A stretch of 64,000 bases of DNA from Cellulomonas alba (lineage in GTDB: Bacteria > Actinomycetota > Actinomycetes > Actinomycetales > Cellulomonadaceae): NCBI RefSeq assembly GCF_030362835.1, contig NZ_JAUCGQ010000001.1:2645461-2709460 (forward strand). The letters run 5' to 3'. The notes under the pieces are model-generated. The model did not search any database, was not told where the DNA came from, and saw nothing but the letters and a program-made list of their open reading frames with translations. How positions within the stretch are numbered: the first letter of the stretch is position 1; every line of letters starts with the position of its first letter. This document shows positions 38,594 through 49,485 of the stretch, one piece after another. A program made the translations under genes and the position numbers.

Positions 38594-39844
38594 GTGTCGA
38601 CCTCCTCCCACCATGCCGTCGGACCGCTCGAGGACCTGCGGCCCGCGCCGACCGAGCCGGCGGTACGCCGTCTGGCGGAGACCGTGGCGACGTTGCGGGA
38701 CGAGCTCGTCGAGATCCGCCGCGACCTGCACGCCCACCCGGAGCTCGCGCGGACCGAGGAGCGCACGACCAAGGTCGTCGCCGACCGGCTCCGCGTCGCG
38801 GGGCTCGAGCCCGTGCTGCTGCCGGGAGCCGGGCTCATCTGCGACATCGGCCCGGGCCCGACGGTCACCGGCCGGAAGCGGATCGGCGTGCGCGCGGACC
38901 TCGACGCGCTGCCGCTGCCCGACACGTCGGGCGTGCCGTGGGCGTCGCGGAACCGCGGGATCGCGCACGCCTGCGGGCACGACCTGCACACCACGGCGGT
39001 GCTCGGCGCGGGGCTGCTGCTCGCCGAGCTCGCGACCGCAGGGCAGCTCCGGACCGGCGTGCGCCTGATCTTCCAGCCCGCCGAGGAGGTGCAGCCCGGC
39101 GGCGCGCTCGACGTCGTCGCCGCGGGGGCGCTCGACGGCGTCGGCCAGATCTATGCCGTGCACACGGACCCGAAGGTCGACGTCGGCAAGGTCGGCACGC
39201 GCATCGGCCCGATCACCTCGGCCAGCGACGAGGTCACCGTGGTCGTCACGGGACCGGGCGGCCACACGTCCCGGCCGCACCTGACGGCGGACGTCGTGTT
39301 CGCGCTCGGCCAGGTCGTGACGCAGGTGCCCGCCGTCCTGGGCCGGCGGCTCGACCCGCGGAGCGGTGTGAACCTCACGTGGGGCGCGATCTCGGCGGGC
39401 ACGGCGCCCAACGCGGTGCCGACCTCGGGCGTCGTCAAGGGCACGCTGCGGTGCCTCGACGTGCGGGCGTGGGAGAAGGCGTCGGCCGTGTTCCACGAGG
39501 CGGTCGTCCAGGCGACGACGGCGCTCGGCGTCGAGGTCGAGGTGCGTCACCAGCGTGGCGTGCCGCCGGTCGACAACGACGAGCGCGCGACCGGCGTGCT
39601 CGAGGCGGCGGCGCGGGACGTGCTCGGGCCCGACTCCGTGCAGCTGACCGAGCAGTCGCTGGGCGGCGAGGACTTCGCCTGGTACCTGACGCGTGTCCCC
39701 GGCGCGCTCGCGCGGCTCGGAACCCGCACGCCCGGCGGGCACTCGTTCGACATCCACCAGGGCGACCTGCGGATCGACGAGCGCGCGGTCGAGGCAGGGG
39801 CGCTGCTCCTCGCGCGCGCGGCGTGGCTGGCCGGCGGGGTGTAG
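38594..39844 (+). CDS. M20 family amidohydrolase (M20D)
   Basis: Metal-dependent hydrolase of N-acyl or amide bonds on small molecules such as hippurate, N-acyl amino acids or indole-3-acetyl conjugates. The 416-residue product contains DLHAHPELARTEERT at the start, ADLDALPLPDTSGVPW, the metal-binding CGHDLHTT near residue 132, FQPAEEVQPGG, and the final ligand region GGEDFAWYL. It matches M20D members that M. tuberculosis carries beside its punA/pmm cluster (AmiA/AmiB). The natural substrate is unknown. Start supported by a -10 box 7 nt upstream. Confidence 0.88.
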   Translation: MSTSSHHAVGPLEDLRPAPTEPAVRRLAETVATLRDELVEIRRDLHAHPELARTEERTTKVVADRLRVAGLEPVLLPGAGLICDIGPGPTVTGRKRIGVRADLDALPLPDTSGVPWASRNRGIAHACGHDLHTTAVLGAGLLLAELATAGQLRTGVRLIFQPAEEVQPGGALDVVAAGALDGVGQIYAVHTDPKVDVGKVGTRIGPITSASDEVTVVVTGPGGHTSRPHLTADVVFALGQVVTQVPAVLGRRLDPRSGVNLTWGAISAGTAPNAVPTSGVVKGTLRCLDVRAWEKASAVFHEAVVQATTALGVEVEVRHQRGVPPVDNDERATGVLEAAARDVLGPDSVQLTEQSLGGEDFAWYLTRVPGALARLGTRTPGGHSFDIHQGDLRIDERAVEAGALLLARAAWLAGGV

Positions 39845-39916
39845 AGCGCCGGCACGCCGGTCCCGGACGCGCGCCGGTCCGGATCGTGAGACCCCGGGTC
39901 CGTCACCTGGGCACAT

Positions 39917-39937
39917 GTTCCGAATCGATAACGGAAC
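39917..39937. promoter_or_regulatory. Inverted repeat GTTCCG-N9-CGGAAC upstream of the nucleoside operon
   Basis: Perfect 6-bp arms in the 224-nt promoter region of bmpA, 19 nt before a TAACAT (39957-39962) that could be a -10 box. The position would allow repression at or near the -35. The cognate regulator is not encoded nearby. Confidence 0.45.
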
Positions 39938-40068
39938 CTCCGGGGATACGGCTCAGTAACATGCGGTTCACAGCCCGAGGGCTAACGTCCGAGGCATCGC
40001 CATCCGAGACCCTGGACAGTGCTGTGCCCGGGCCGGATGCTCCCAGACGAGAAGCAGGAGAGCCTCGC

Positions 40069-41193
40069 GTGAAGAAGATCCTCGGTGTGGCCGCACTGAG
40101 CGGGGCGGTCGCCCTGGTTCTGGCGGCCTGTGGCAGCGCCCCGTCCTCGGAGTCCACCGGCACGGCCGGCACGACCCCGGGCTCGACGGCGACGACGTCG
40201 AACTTCAAGGCCTGCATGGTCTCGGACTCGGGCGGCTTCAACGACAAGTCGTTCAACGAGTCGGGCTACAACGGCCTGATGCAGGCGTCGAAGGACCTCG
40301 GCATCCAGACCGCGACGGCCGAGTCCAAGCAGGCGTCGGACTTCGCTCCGAACATCCAGAACATGATCGGCCAGAACTGCAACCTGGTGGTCACCGTCGG
40401 CTTCCTGCTGGCGACCGCCACCGGTGACGCGGGGAAGGCGAACCCGAACGTCGACTTCGCGATCGTCGACTCGACGGCGCAGGACGCCAAGGGCAACACG
40501 ATCGCGCTCGACAACGTCAAGCCGATCAGCTTCGACACGGTCCAGGCCGCCTACCTCGCGGGCTACGTCGCCGCGGGCATGACGAAGACCGGCACGGTCG
40601 CGACCTTCGGTGGCATCAACATCCCGACGGTCACGATCTTCATGGACGGCTTCTACGACGGCGTCCAGAAGTACAACGAGGTCCACTCGAAGAGCGTCAA
40701 GGTGCTCGGCTGGGACCCGGCGAAGCCGAAGCAGGGCTCGTTCACGGGTGACTTCGAGGACCAGAGCAAGGGCCAGCAGCTCACCAACACGTTCATCGAC
40801 CAGGGTGCCGACATCATCCTGCCGGTGGCCGGCCCGGTCGGCGGCGGCACCCTCGCCGCGGCGCACGACGCCAACACGGCGGGCAAGGCGATCTCGGTGA
40901 TCTGGGTCGACTCCGACGGTGTCGAGACCAACCCCGACTCGGCCGACATCATCCTGACCTCGGTCATGAAGCAGATCGGCCAGGCGGTCCAGGACGTCGT
41001 GAAGGCCTCGTCCGGCGGCAACTTCAGCAACGAGCCGTACGTCGGCACGCTGAAGAACGAGGGCGTCGGCATCGCGCCGTTCCACAACTTCGACTCGAAG
41101 GTCCCGCAGGACCTCAAGGACGAGGTGAAGCAGCTCCAGCAGGACATCATCGACGGCAAGATCACCGTCACGTCCCCGAGCTCGCCCAAGTAG
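40069..41193 (+). CDS. BmpA/Med-type nucleoside-binding lipoprotein
   Basis: Extracytoplasmic substrate-binding protein of a nucleoside ABC importer. The 374-residue precursor has a lipoprotein signal (LVLAAC, Cys21), a Ser/Thr-rich linker, and the BMP family domain beginning MVSDSGGFNDKSFNESGYNGL near residue 50. Further family segments are GFLLATATGDAGKANPNVDFAIVD, AGYVAAGMTKTGTVATFGGINIPTV and DQGADIILPVAGPVGGG. The GTG start has a GCAGGAG Shine-Dalgarno. A strong hairpin follows the gene and may let it be made in excess over the ABC subunits. Confidence 0.92.
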   Translation: MKKILGVAALSGAVALVLAACGSAPSSESTGTAGTTPGSTATTSNFKACMVSDSGGFNDKSFNESGYNGLMQASKDLGIQTATAESKQASDFAPNIQNMIGQNCNLVVTVGFLLATATGDAGKANPNVDFAIVDSTAQDAKGNTIALDNVKPISFDTVQAAYLAGYVAAGMTKTGTVATFGGINIPTVTIFMDGFYDGVQKYNEVHSKSVKVLGWDPAKPKQGSFTGDFEDQSKGQQLTNTFIDQGADIILPVAGPVGGGTLAAAHDANTAGKAISVIWVDSDGVETNPDSADIILTSVMKQIGQAVQDVVKASSGGNFSNEPYVGTLKNEGVGIAPFHNFDSKVPQDLKDEVKQLQQDIIDGKITVTSPSSPK

Positions 41194-41200
41194 TCCACGC

Positions 41201-41235
41201 ACGACGCCGGCCCGGTCGAACCGGGCCGGCGTCGT
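41201..41235 (+). terminator. 15-bp perfect hairpin after bmpA
   Basis: ACGACGCCGGCCCGG (41201-41215) and CCGGGCCGGCGTCGT (41221-41235) pair perfectly around a TCGAA loop. No T-tract follows, so it is probably a partial terminator or an mRNA-stabilising structure between bmpA and the ABC ATPase gene. Confidence 0.8.
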
Positions 41236-41309
41236 CGCGTTCCCCTACGCGCCCTGACCTGGGTGCGGATATCGTCGCTGGTGCCGGTCGCACGAAGGAG
41301 GCGCCCCCC

Positions 41310-42854
<1,545 letters not shown>

Positions 42855-42873
42855 CGGCGAGGAAGGTTCAGCC

Positions 42874-44178
42874 GTGAGCGACGAGATCCTCCCCGGGGCG
42901 ACCAGCCCCACCATCGGGATGCCGCAGCCCGAGGCGCCGACGCCCGGCGCGCCCGCCGGCGGGGCGACGTCCGAGGACCGCGCGGCCTCGATGCTGCGCC
43001 GCATCGCGACGGGTGAGATCGGCGTCAGCGTGCTGGCGTTCGTGCTCGCGCTCGTCATCGGCGGGATCCTCATCGCGGCCGTCGACCCCGACGTCACGAA
43101 GGCCGCGGGCTACTTCTTCAGCCGGCCGAGCGACCTGCTCACCGCGGCCTGGGACTCGGTCACGCAGGCGTACTCGGCGATGTTCAAGGGCGCCGTGTTC
43201 AACCCCGACGCCGCGACGTTCCAGCAGGCGATCCGGCCGCTCACCGAGACCATGACGGTCGCGACGCCGCTGATCATCGCCGCGCTCGGCGTCGCCGTGG
43301 GCTTCCGGGCCGGCCTGTTCAACATCGGCGCCCAGGGGCAGGTCATCCTCGGTGCGACGCTCGGCGGGTACGTCGGGTTCGCGTGGCACCTGCCGGTCGG
43401 GCTCCACCTGCTGGTCGCGCTCGTCGGCGGCATCCTCGGCGGCGCGATCTGGGCCGGCATCGCGGGCTTCCTGCGGGCCAGGACGGGCGCGCACGAGGTG
43501 ATCGTCACGATCATGCTCAACTACGTCGCGCTCTACCTGCTCTCGTACCTGCTGACGACCGACGCGTTCACGATCCCGGGGTCGAACCAGCCGACGAGCC
43601 CCGGCGTCGACGAGTCTGCGCAGCTGCCGCTGCTGCTCGGCGACTGGTCGCGGCTCAACGCGGGCTTCATCGTCGCGATCCTCGCGGCGGTCTTCGTGTG
43701 GTGGCTCATGACGCGGTCCGTCATCGGCTTCCGGTTCCGGGCCGTCGGCTCGAACCCGCACGCGTCGCGCACCGCGGGCGTGAGCATCTCGACGACGATC
43801 GTGCTCGTCATGGTCACGTCCGGTGCGCTGGCCGGCCTCGCGGGCGCGGTGCAGATCCTCGGCACCGAGAAGCAGCTCTCCGCGGGCATCGCGGGCTCGC
43901 TCGGGTTCGACGCGATCACGGTCGCGCTGCTCGGCCGGTCGCGGCCGCTCGGCATCTTCCTCGCGGGCCTGCTGTACGGCGGGCTCGACGTCGGCGGCCG
44001 CGTCATGGAGGCGGCGACCGGCACCCCGATCGACATCGTGCTCGTCATCCAGGCGCTCGTCGTGCTCTTCATCGCCGCCCCGCCGCTCGTCCGCGCGATC
44101 TTCCACCTGCCCGATCCGACCGCGCCGCGCCGCGCGAAGGTCCGACCCGAGCCCGTCGTGAAGGGAGCGTCGGCATGA
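42874..44178 (+). CDS. Nucleoside ABC transporter permease 1
   Basis: 434-residue inner membrane protein of the BPD_transp_2 family with about nine to ten helices. The core GVAVGFRAGLFNIGAQGQVILGATLGGYVGF carries the family signature FNIGAQGQ, and AGVSISTTIVLVMVTSGALAGLAGAVQILG is a second typical segment. A hydrophilic N-terminus of about 45 residues precedes the first helix. The GTG start is 19 nt after the ATPase stop, with GGAAGG upstream. Its stop overlaps the second permease start (ATGA). Confidence 0.92.
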   Translation: MSDEILPGATSPTIGMPQPEAPTPGAPAGGATSEDRAASMLRRIATGEIGVSVLAFVLALVIGGILIAAVDPDVTKAAGYFFSRPSDLLTAAWDSVTQAYSAMFKGAVFNPDAATFQQAIRPLTETMTVATPLIIAALGVAVGFRAGLFNIGAQGQVILGATLGGYVGFAWHLPVGLHLLVALVGGILGGAIWAGIAGFLRARTGAHEVIVTIMLNYVALYLLSYLLTTDAFTIPGSNQPTSPGVDESAQLPLLLGDWSRLNAGFIVAILAAVFVWWLMTRSVIGFRFRAVGSNPHASRTAGVSISTTIVLVMVTSGALAGLAGAVQILGTEKQLSAGIAGSLGFDAITVALLGRSRPLGIFLAGLLYGGLDVGGRVMEAATGTPIDIVLVIQALVVLFIAAPPLVRAIFHLPDPTAPRRAKVRPEPVVKGASA

Positions 44179-45473
44179 GCGCCGCCGTCGACACCCGTCC
44201 CGCCGCGCCGGCGCCCGCCGCGCGGGTCCCCTCGCCGCTCGCGCGTCGGTCGTGGAAGGCGCCCATCACGTTCGGCGTGCTCGGCCTCGCGGCGCTCGTG
44301 CTGTTCGGCCTGCTGCCCTCGGGCGGCAAGGAGACGACGTTCGCGATCGGCGCGTCCGGGACGTGGTTCCACCTGACCGACTTCACGATCCCGTCGAAGG
44401 CGGGCGCGATCGTGCTCAGCCTGATCTGCCTCGCGCTCGCGGGGTACGCGGCGTGGCGCGTGCGCGACGGTCACAAGCCCGGCCGGTGGGTCGGCGCGGT
44501 GTTCGGCGTCGCGTGGGTGCTCGCGTTCCTGACGTGGGCCGTCGCCGGCAAGTCGGTGTCGATCGTCAGCCTGCTGCAGAGCTCGCTCGTGCTGGCCGTG
44601 CCGCTCGCGTTCGGCGCCATGGGCGGTCTGCTCGGCGAGCGCGCGGGCGTCGTCAACATCGCGATCGAGGGCCAGCTGCTCACGGGCGCGTTCGGTGCCG
44701 CGCTCGTCGCGTCCGTGACGCACTCGGTGTACGCGGGCCTGATCGCGGCGCCGGTCGCGGGGCTGCTCATCGGGTCGCTGCTCGCGCTGTTCACCGTCAA
44801 GTACCGGGTCAACCAGATCATCGTCGGCGTCGTGCTCAACGTGCTCGCGGTCGGCCTGACGAGCTTCCTGTACGCGTCGGTGCTCAAGCCGAACGAGGCG
44901 ACGCTGAACAGCCCGCCCCGGCTGCAGGCCGTGAGCATCCCGGTGCTCGCGAACATCCCGGTCGTCGGCCCGGTGCTGTTCCGGCAGACGATCCTCGTGT
45001 ACCTGCTCTACGTCGCGGTCGTCGTGCTGACGATCTCGCTGTTCCGCACGCGCTGGGGGCTGCGCGTCCGCGCGGTCGGCGAGCACCCGCTCGCGGCCGA
45101 CACCGTCGGCATCAACGTGCAGGCGACGCGCTGGCGCAACGTGCTGCTCGGCTCGATGGTCGCCGGCCTCGGCGGGGCGTTCTTCACGCTCGGCTCGGTC
45201 GGCAAGTTCGCGCAGGAGATGACAGCCGGCAAGGGCTACATCGCGCTCGCCGCGATGATCCTCGGCCGGTGGACGCCGATCGGGTCGCTGGGCGCGGCGC
45301 TCCTGTTCGGCTTCGCGAACGCGCTGCAGCTGGTGCTCAGCGTGCTCGACGTGCCCGTGCCCAACCAGCTCATGCTCATGCTCCCGTACCTCGTGACGAT
45401 CGTCGCGGTCGCCGGGCTCGTCGGCCGCGTGCGCGGCCCGGCGGCGGCGGGGGAGCCGTACGTCAAGGAGTGA
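44175..45473 (+). CDS. Nucleoside ABC transporter permease 2
   Basis: 432-residue partner permease of the same family. Landmark segments are GAMGGLLGERAGVVNIAIEGQLLTGAFGAAL (the VNIAIEGQ signature), VKYRVNQIIVGVVLNVLAVGLTSFLY and ADTVGINVQATRWRNVLLGSMVAGLGGAFFTLGSVGKF. The first 130 residues include additional helices not always present in homologues. Overlap with permease 1 implies coupled synthesis of the membrane pair. cdd follows 4 nt after the stop. Confidence 0.92.
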   Translation: MSAAVDTRPAAPAPAARVPSPLARRSWKAPITFGVLGLAALVLFGLLPSGGKETTFAIGASGTWFHLTDFTIPSKAGAIVLSLICLALAGYAAWRVRDGHKPGRWVGAVFGVAWVLAFLTWAVAGKSVSIVSLLQSSLVLAVPLAFGAMGGLLGERAGVVNIAIEGQLLTGAFGAALVASVTHSVYAGLIAAPVAGLLIGSLLALFTVKYRVNQIIVGVVLNVLAVGLTSFLYASVLKPNEATLNSPPRLQAVSIPVLANIPVVGPVLFRQTILVYLLYVAVVVLTISLFRTRWGLRVRAVGEHPLAADTVGINVQATRWRNVLLGSMVAGLGGAFFTLGSVGKFAQEMTAGKGYIALAAMILGRWTPIGSLGAALLFGFANALQLVLSVLDVPVPNQLMLMLPYLVTIVAVAGLVGRVRGPAAAGEPYVKE

Positions 45474-45477
45474 CGCC

Positions 45478-45908
45478 ATGTCGGACGAGTCCGTCGGTTC
45501 GCCGCAGCTCGACTGGGACGCCCTGCGCGCCGCGGCCACCGAGGTGATGGCACGCGCCTACGTGCCGTACTCGAAGTTCCCGGTCGGCGCCGCGGCGCTG
45601 GTCGACGACGGCCGCGTGGTCGTCGGGTGCAACGTCGAGAACGCGTCGTACGGCGTGACGCTGTGCGCCGAGTGCTCGCTCGTCTCGGCTCTCGTGGTGG
45701 GCGGCGGAGGGCGTCTGGTCGCCTTCACGTGCGTCGACGGCGCCGGCAACGTGCTGATGCCGTGCGGCCGCTGCCGCCAGCTGCTGCACGAGCACGGCGG
45801 GTCGCACCTGCTCGTCGAGACGGTGCGCGGCGTGCGGATGATGGCCGACGTGCTGCCGGACGCGTTCGGGCCCGAGGACCTCGTCGAGCGCGCGGGCGAG
45901 GCGCGCGC

Positions 45909-45912
<4 letters not shown>
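45478..45912 (+). CDS. cdd: Cytidine deaminase
   Basis: Zinc enzyme converting cytidine and deoxycytidine to uridine forms during salvage. The 144-residue product has the active-site motif CNVENASYGVTLCAECS (Glu acts as the proton shuttle, Cys as ligand) and the second zinc motif MPCGRCRQLL. It is the small homotetrameric type. The ATG is 4 nt after the permease stop and its stop overlaps the deoA start (ATGA), linking uptake directly to catabolism. Confidence 0.95.
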
Positions 45913-47201
<1,289 letters not shown>

Positions 47202-47203
47202 CG

Positions 47204-47230
47204 GCCGAGCCGCGTCGACCGGTGCTCGGC
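47204..47230 (+). terminator. Weak hairpin after deoA
   Basis: GCCGAGC (47204-47210) pairs with GCTCGGC (47224-47230) around a 13-nt loop, directly after the deoA stop. There is no T-tract. It may attenuate rather than stop transcription into the add-deoC part of the operon. Confidence 0.45.
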
Positions 47231-47308
47231 GGGCTGGCAGCCCGTCACGCCGCGGGGCAGCATGAGCAGCGACGGCAGCACGTCGTCCGGCTCACCGGAG
47301 GAGGAACC

Positions 47309-47536
47309 ATGAGCACGGTCCCGGGCCACGACGCCTGGCGGGACGCGGGCCTCGAGCCCACGCCGCCGGACGCCCCGGCACGACTGACGGACGACGAGGA
47401 CGACGAGGCGCGCGACCCCGAGGAGTACACCCCGGGCTTCCCGCGCGCCGACCGCGACGGCGCGGCCGCCGAGGCCGACGTCGTCGAGCAGGACACCGAG
47501 GTGCCCGAGGACGACGGCGACGACGCACGTGCCTGA
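47309..47536 (+). CDS. Small acidic protein of the nucleoside operon
   Basis: Unrecognised 75-residue, strongly acidic and probably disordered protein ([24 protein letters not shown] in two short stretches). It has an excellent GGAGGAGGA Shine-Dalgarno before ATG 47309 and overlaps the add start by 8 nt, which argues for real, coupled translation. It may serve mainly to deliver ribosomes to add. No domain or signal is visible. Confidence 0.6.
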   Translation: MSTVPGHDAWRDAGLEPTPPDAPARLTDDEDDEARDPEEYTPGFPRADRDGAAAEADVVEQDTEVPEDDGDDARA

Positions 47537-48662
47537 CGCCGACGAGCAGGAGCCGGCCGACGCCGCGGCGTCCGGGCTCGACCCCGACCTCGTCGCGCGG
47601 CTGCCGAAGGTGCTCCTGCACGACCACCTCGACGGCGGTCTGCGGCCCGCGACGATCGTCGAGCTCGCCGCCGCCGCGGGCCACGAGCTCCCCGCGACCG
47701 ATCCCGACGAGCTCGCCCGCTGGTTCGTCGACGCGGCGTCGTCGGGCTCGCTCGAGCGCTACCTCGAGACGTTCGCGCACACCGTCGCCGTGATGCAGAC
47801 GGCCGAGAACCTGAGCCGGGTGGCGCGGGAGGCGGTGCTCGACCTCGCGGCCGACGGGGTCGTCTACGCCGAGCTGCGGTACGCGCCCGAGCAGCACGTC
47901 GAGGGCGGCCTGTCGCTCGACGAGGTGGTGCTCGCCGTGCAGGAGGGGCTCGCGCAGGGCGTCGCGGCGGCCGCCGAGGACGAGCGCTCGATCCGCGTCG
48001 GCACGCTGCTCACCGCGATGCGCCAGGCCGACCGCTGGGACGAGGTCGCCCGCCTCGCGATCGAGCACCGGGACCGTGGCGTCGTGGGCTTCGACCTCGC
48101 CGGGCCGGAGGACGGCTTCCCGCCCTCGCGCCACGCGGACGCGTTCACCGTGCTGGGCCGCGCGCTCGTCCCCGCGACCGTGCACGCGGGCGAGGGCGCG
48201 GGGATCGAGTCGATCGCCGAGGCGCTCCAGGTCGCGCACGCCGTCCGGCTCGGGCACGGCGTGCGGATCGCCGACGACGTCGGCGAGGACGACCTCGGCA
48301 CGCGGCTCGGCCCGCTCGCGCACTGGGTGCGGGACCGGCGGGTGCCGCTCGAGCTGTGCCCGTCGTCGAACGTGCAGACGGGCGCCGCGCCGTCCGTGGC
48401 GGAGCACCCGGCGACCCGGCTCAAGCAGCTCGGCTTCGCCGTGACGATCAACACCGACAACCGCCTCCAGTCCGGGACGAGCCTGACGCGCGAGCTCACG
48501 CTGCTCGTCGACGAGGCCGGCTGGACGTTGGAGGACCTGCGGGACGTGACGGTCACCGCCGCCGGCAACGCGTTCCTGCACGCCGACGAGCGCGCCACGC
48601 TCATCGACACCGTGATCCGGCCGGCCTACGCGTCGGCCGTGGGAGGAAGGCACCGGGCATGA
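47529..48662 (+). CDS. add: Adenosine deaminase
   Basis: Zinc TIM-barrel enzyme turning adenosine into inosine. The 377-residue product has the N-terminal metal motif LHDHLDGG (HxH) near residue 32, catalytic HAGEGAG near residue 220, [19 protein letters not shown] and the final metal Asp in [13 protein letters not shown]. The GTG start lies within the end of the small acidic gene (8-nt overlap), and its stop overlaps deoC (ATGA). Product inosine can be cleaved by PunA encoded at 53883. Confidence 0.95.
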   Translation: MPDADEQEPADAAASGLDPDLVARLPKVLLHDHLDGGLRPATIVELAAAAGHELPATDPDELARWFVDAASSGSLERYLETFAHTVAVMQTAENLSRVAREAVLDLAADGVVYAELRYAPEQHVEGGLSLDEVVLAVQEGLAQGVAAAAEDERSIRVGTLLTAMRQADRWDEVARLAIEHRDRGVVGFDLAGPEDGFPPSRHADAFTVLGRALVPATVHAGEGAGIESIAEALQVAHAVRLGHGVRIADDVGEDDLGTRLGPLAHWVRDRRVPLELCPSSNVQTGAAPSVAEHPATRLKQLGFAVTINTDNRLQSGTSLTRELTLLVDEAGWTLEDLRDVTVTAAGNAFLHADERATLIDTVIRPAYASAVGGRHRA

Positions 48663-49372
48663 CGAACGACGACCACACCTTCGACGCGGCCGCGCTGGCG
48701 CGGTTCGTCGACCACACGCTGCTGAAGCCCGAGGCGACCGCCGCCGACGTGGCCGCGCTCGTCGAGGAGGCCGCCCGCCTGGGCGTCTACTCGATCTGCG
48801 TGTCGCCGTCGTTCCTGCCGCTCGACGTCCCGGAGGCCCTCAAGATCGCCACGGTGTGCGGCTTCCCGTCCGGCAAGCACCACAGCGAGGTCAAGGCGGC
48901 CGAGGCCGCGCAGGCGGTCGCGAACGGCGCCGACGAGGTCGACATGGTGATCGACGTCGGTGCCGCCAAGGCGCGGCAGTTCGACGCGGTGCGGGCCGAC
49001 ATCGCCGCCGTCCGCGCCGCCGCGCCGCACCCGACGGTGCTCAAGGTCATCGTCGAGTCCGCGGCGCTGAGCGACCACGAGCTCGTCGAGGCGTGCCGCG
49101 CCGCGCGCGACGCGGGCGCCGACTACGTCAAGACGTCGACCGGCTTCCACCCCGCGGGCGGCGCGACCGTCCACGCGGTCCGCGCCATGGCCGACACCGT
49201 CGGCGGCCAGCTCGGCGTGAAGGCGTCGGGCGGCATCCGCACGGCGGCCGACGCGCTCGCGATGATCCAGGCCGGCGCGACCCGCCTCGGGCTGTCCGGG
49301 ACGGCGTCGGTGCTGGCCGGCCTGACGTCCGACGCGCCCGCGCCCGCGGACGCCGGAGCCGCCGGCTACTGA
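48659..49372 (+). CDS. deoC: Deoxyribose-phosphate aldolase
   Basis: Class I aldolase splitting deoxyribose-5-phosphate into glyceraldehyde-3-phosphate and acetaldehyde, the last step of deoxynucleoside breakdown. The 237-residue product has [12 protein letters not shown] at the start, the CGFPSGKH phosphate region, the Schiff-base lysine in [11 protein letters not shown] and the second lysine in [10 protein letters not shown]. It is the last gene of the operon and starts by ATGA overlap with add. Confidence 0.95.
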   Translation: MTNDDHTFDAAALARFVDHTLLKPEATAADVAALVEEAARLGVYSICVSPSFLPLDVPEALKIATVCGFPSGKHHSEVKAAEAAQAVANGADEVDMVIDVGAAKARQFDAVRADIAAVRAAAPHPTVLKVIVESAALSDHELVEACRAARDAGADYVKTSTGFHPAGGATVHAVRAMADTVGGQLGVKASGGIRTAADALAMIQAGATRLGLSGTASVLAGLTSDAPAPADAGAAGY

Positions 49373-49485
49373 CGGTTCTCATCGCCTTCTCACCCGTAGA
49401 CGTCGCGACGCGCCTCCCGGGGCGGTGACGATAGTTTCTGTCGCCCGCGAACCGGGCGCGGCGTCCGAACGGTCGGAGGAGACAC

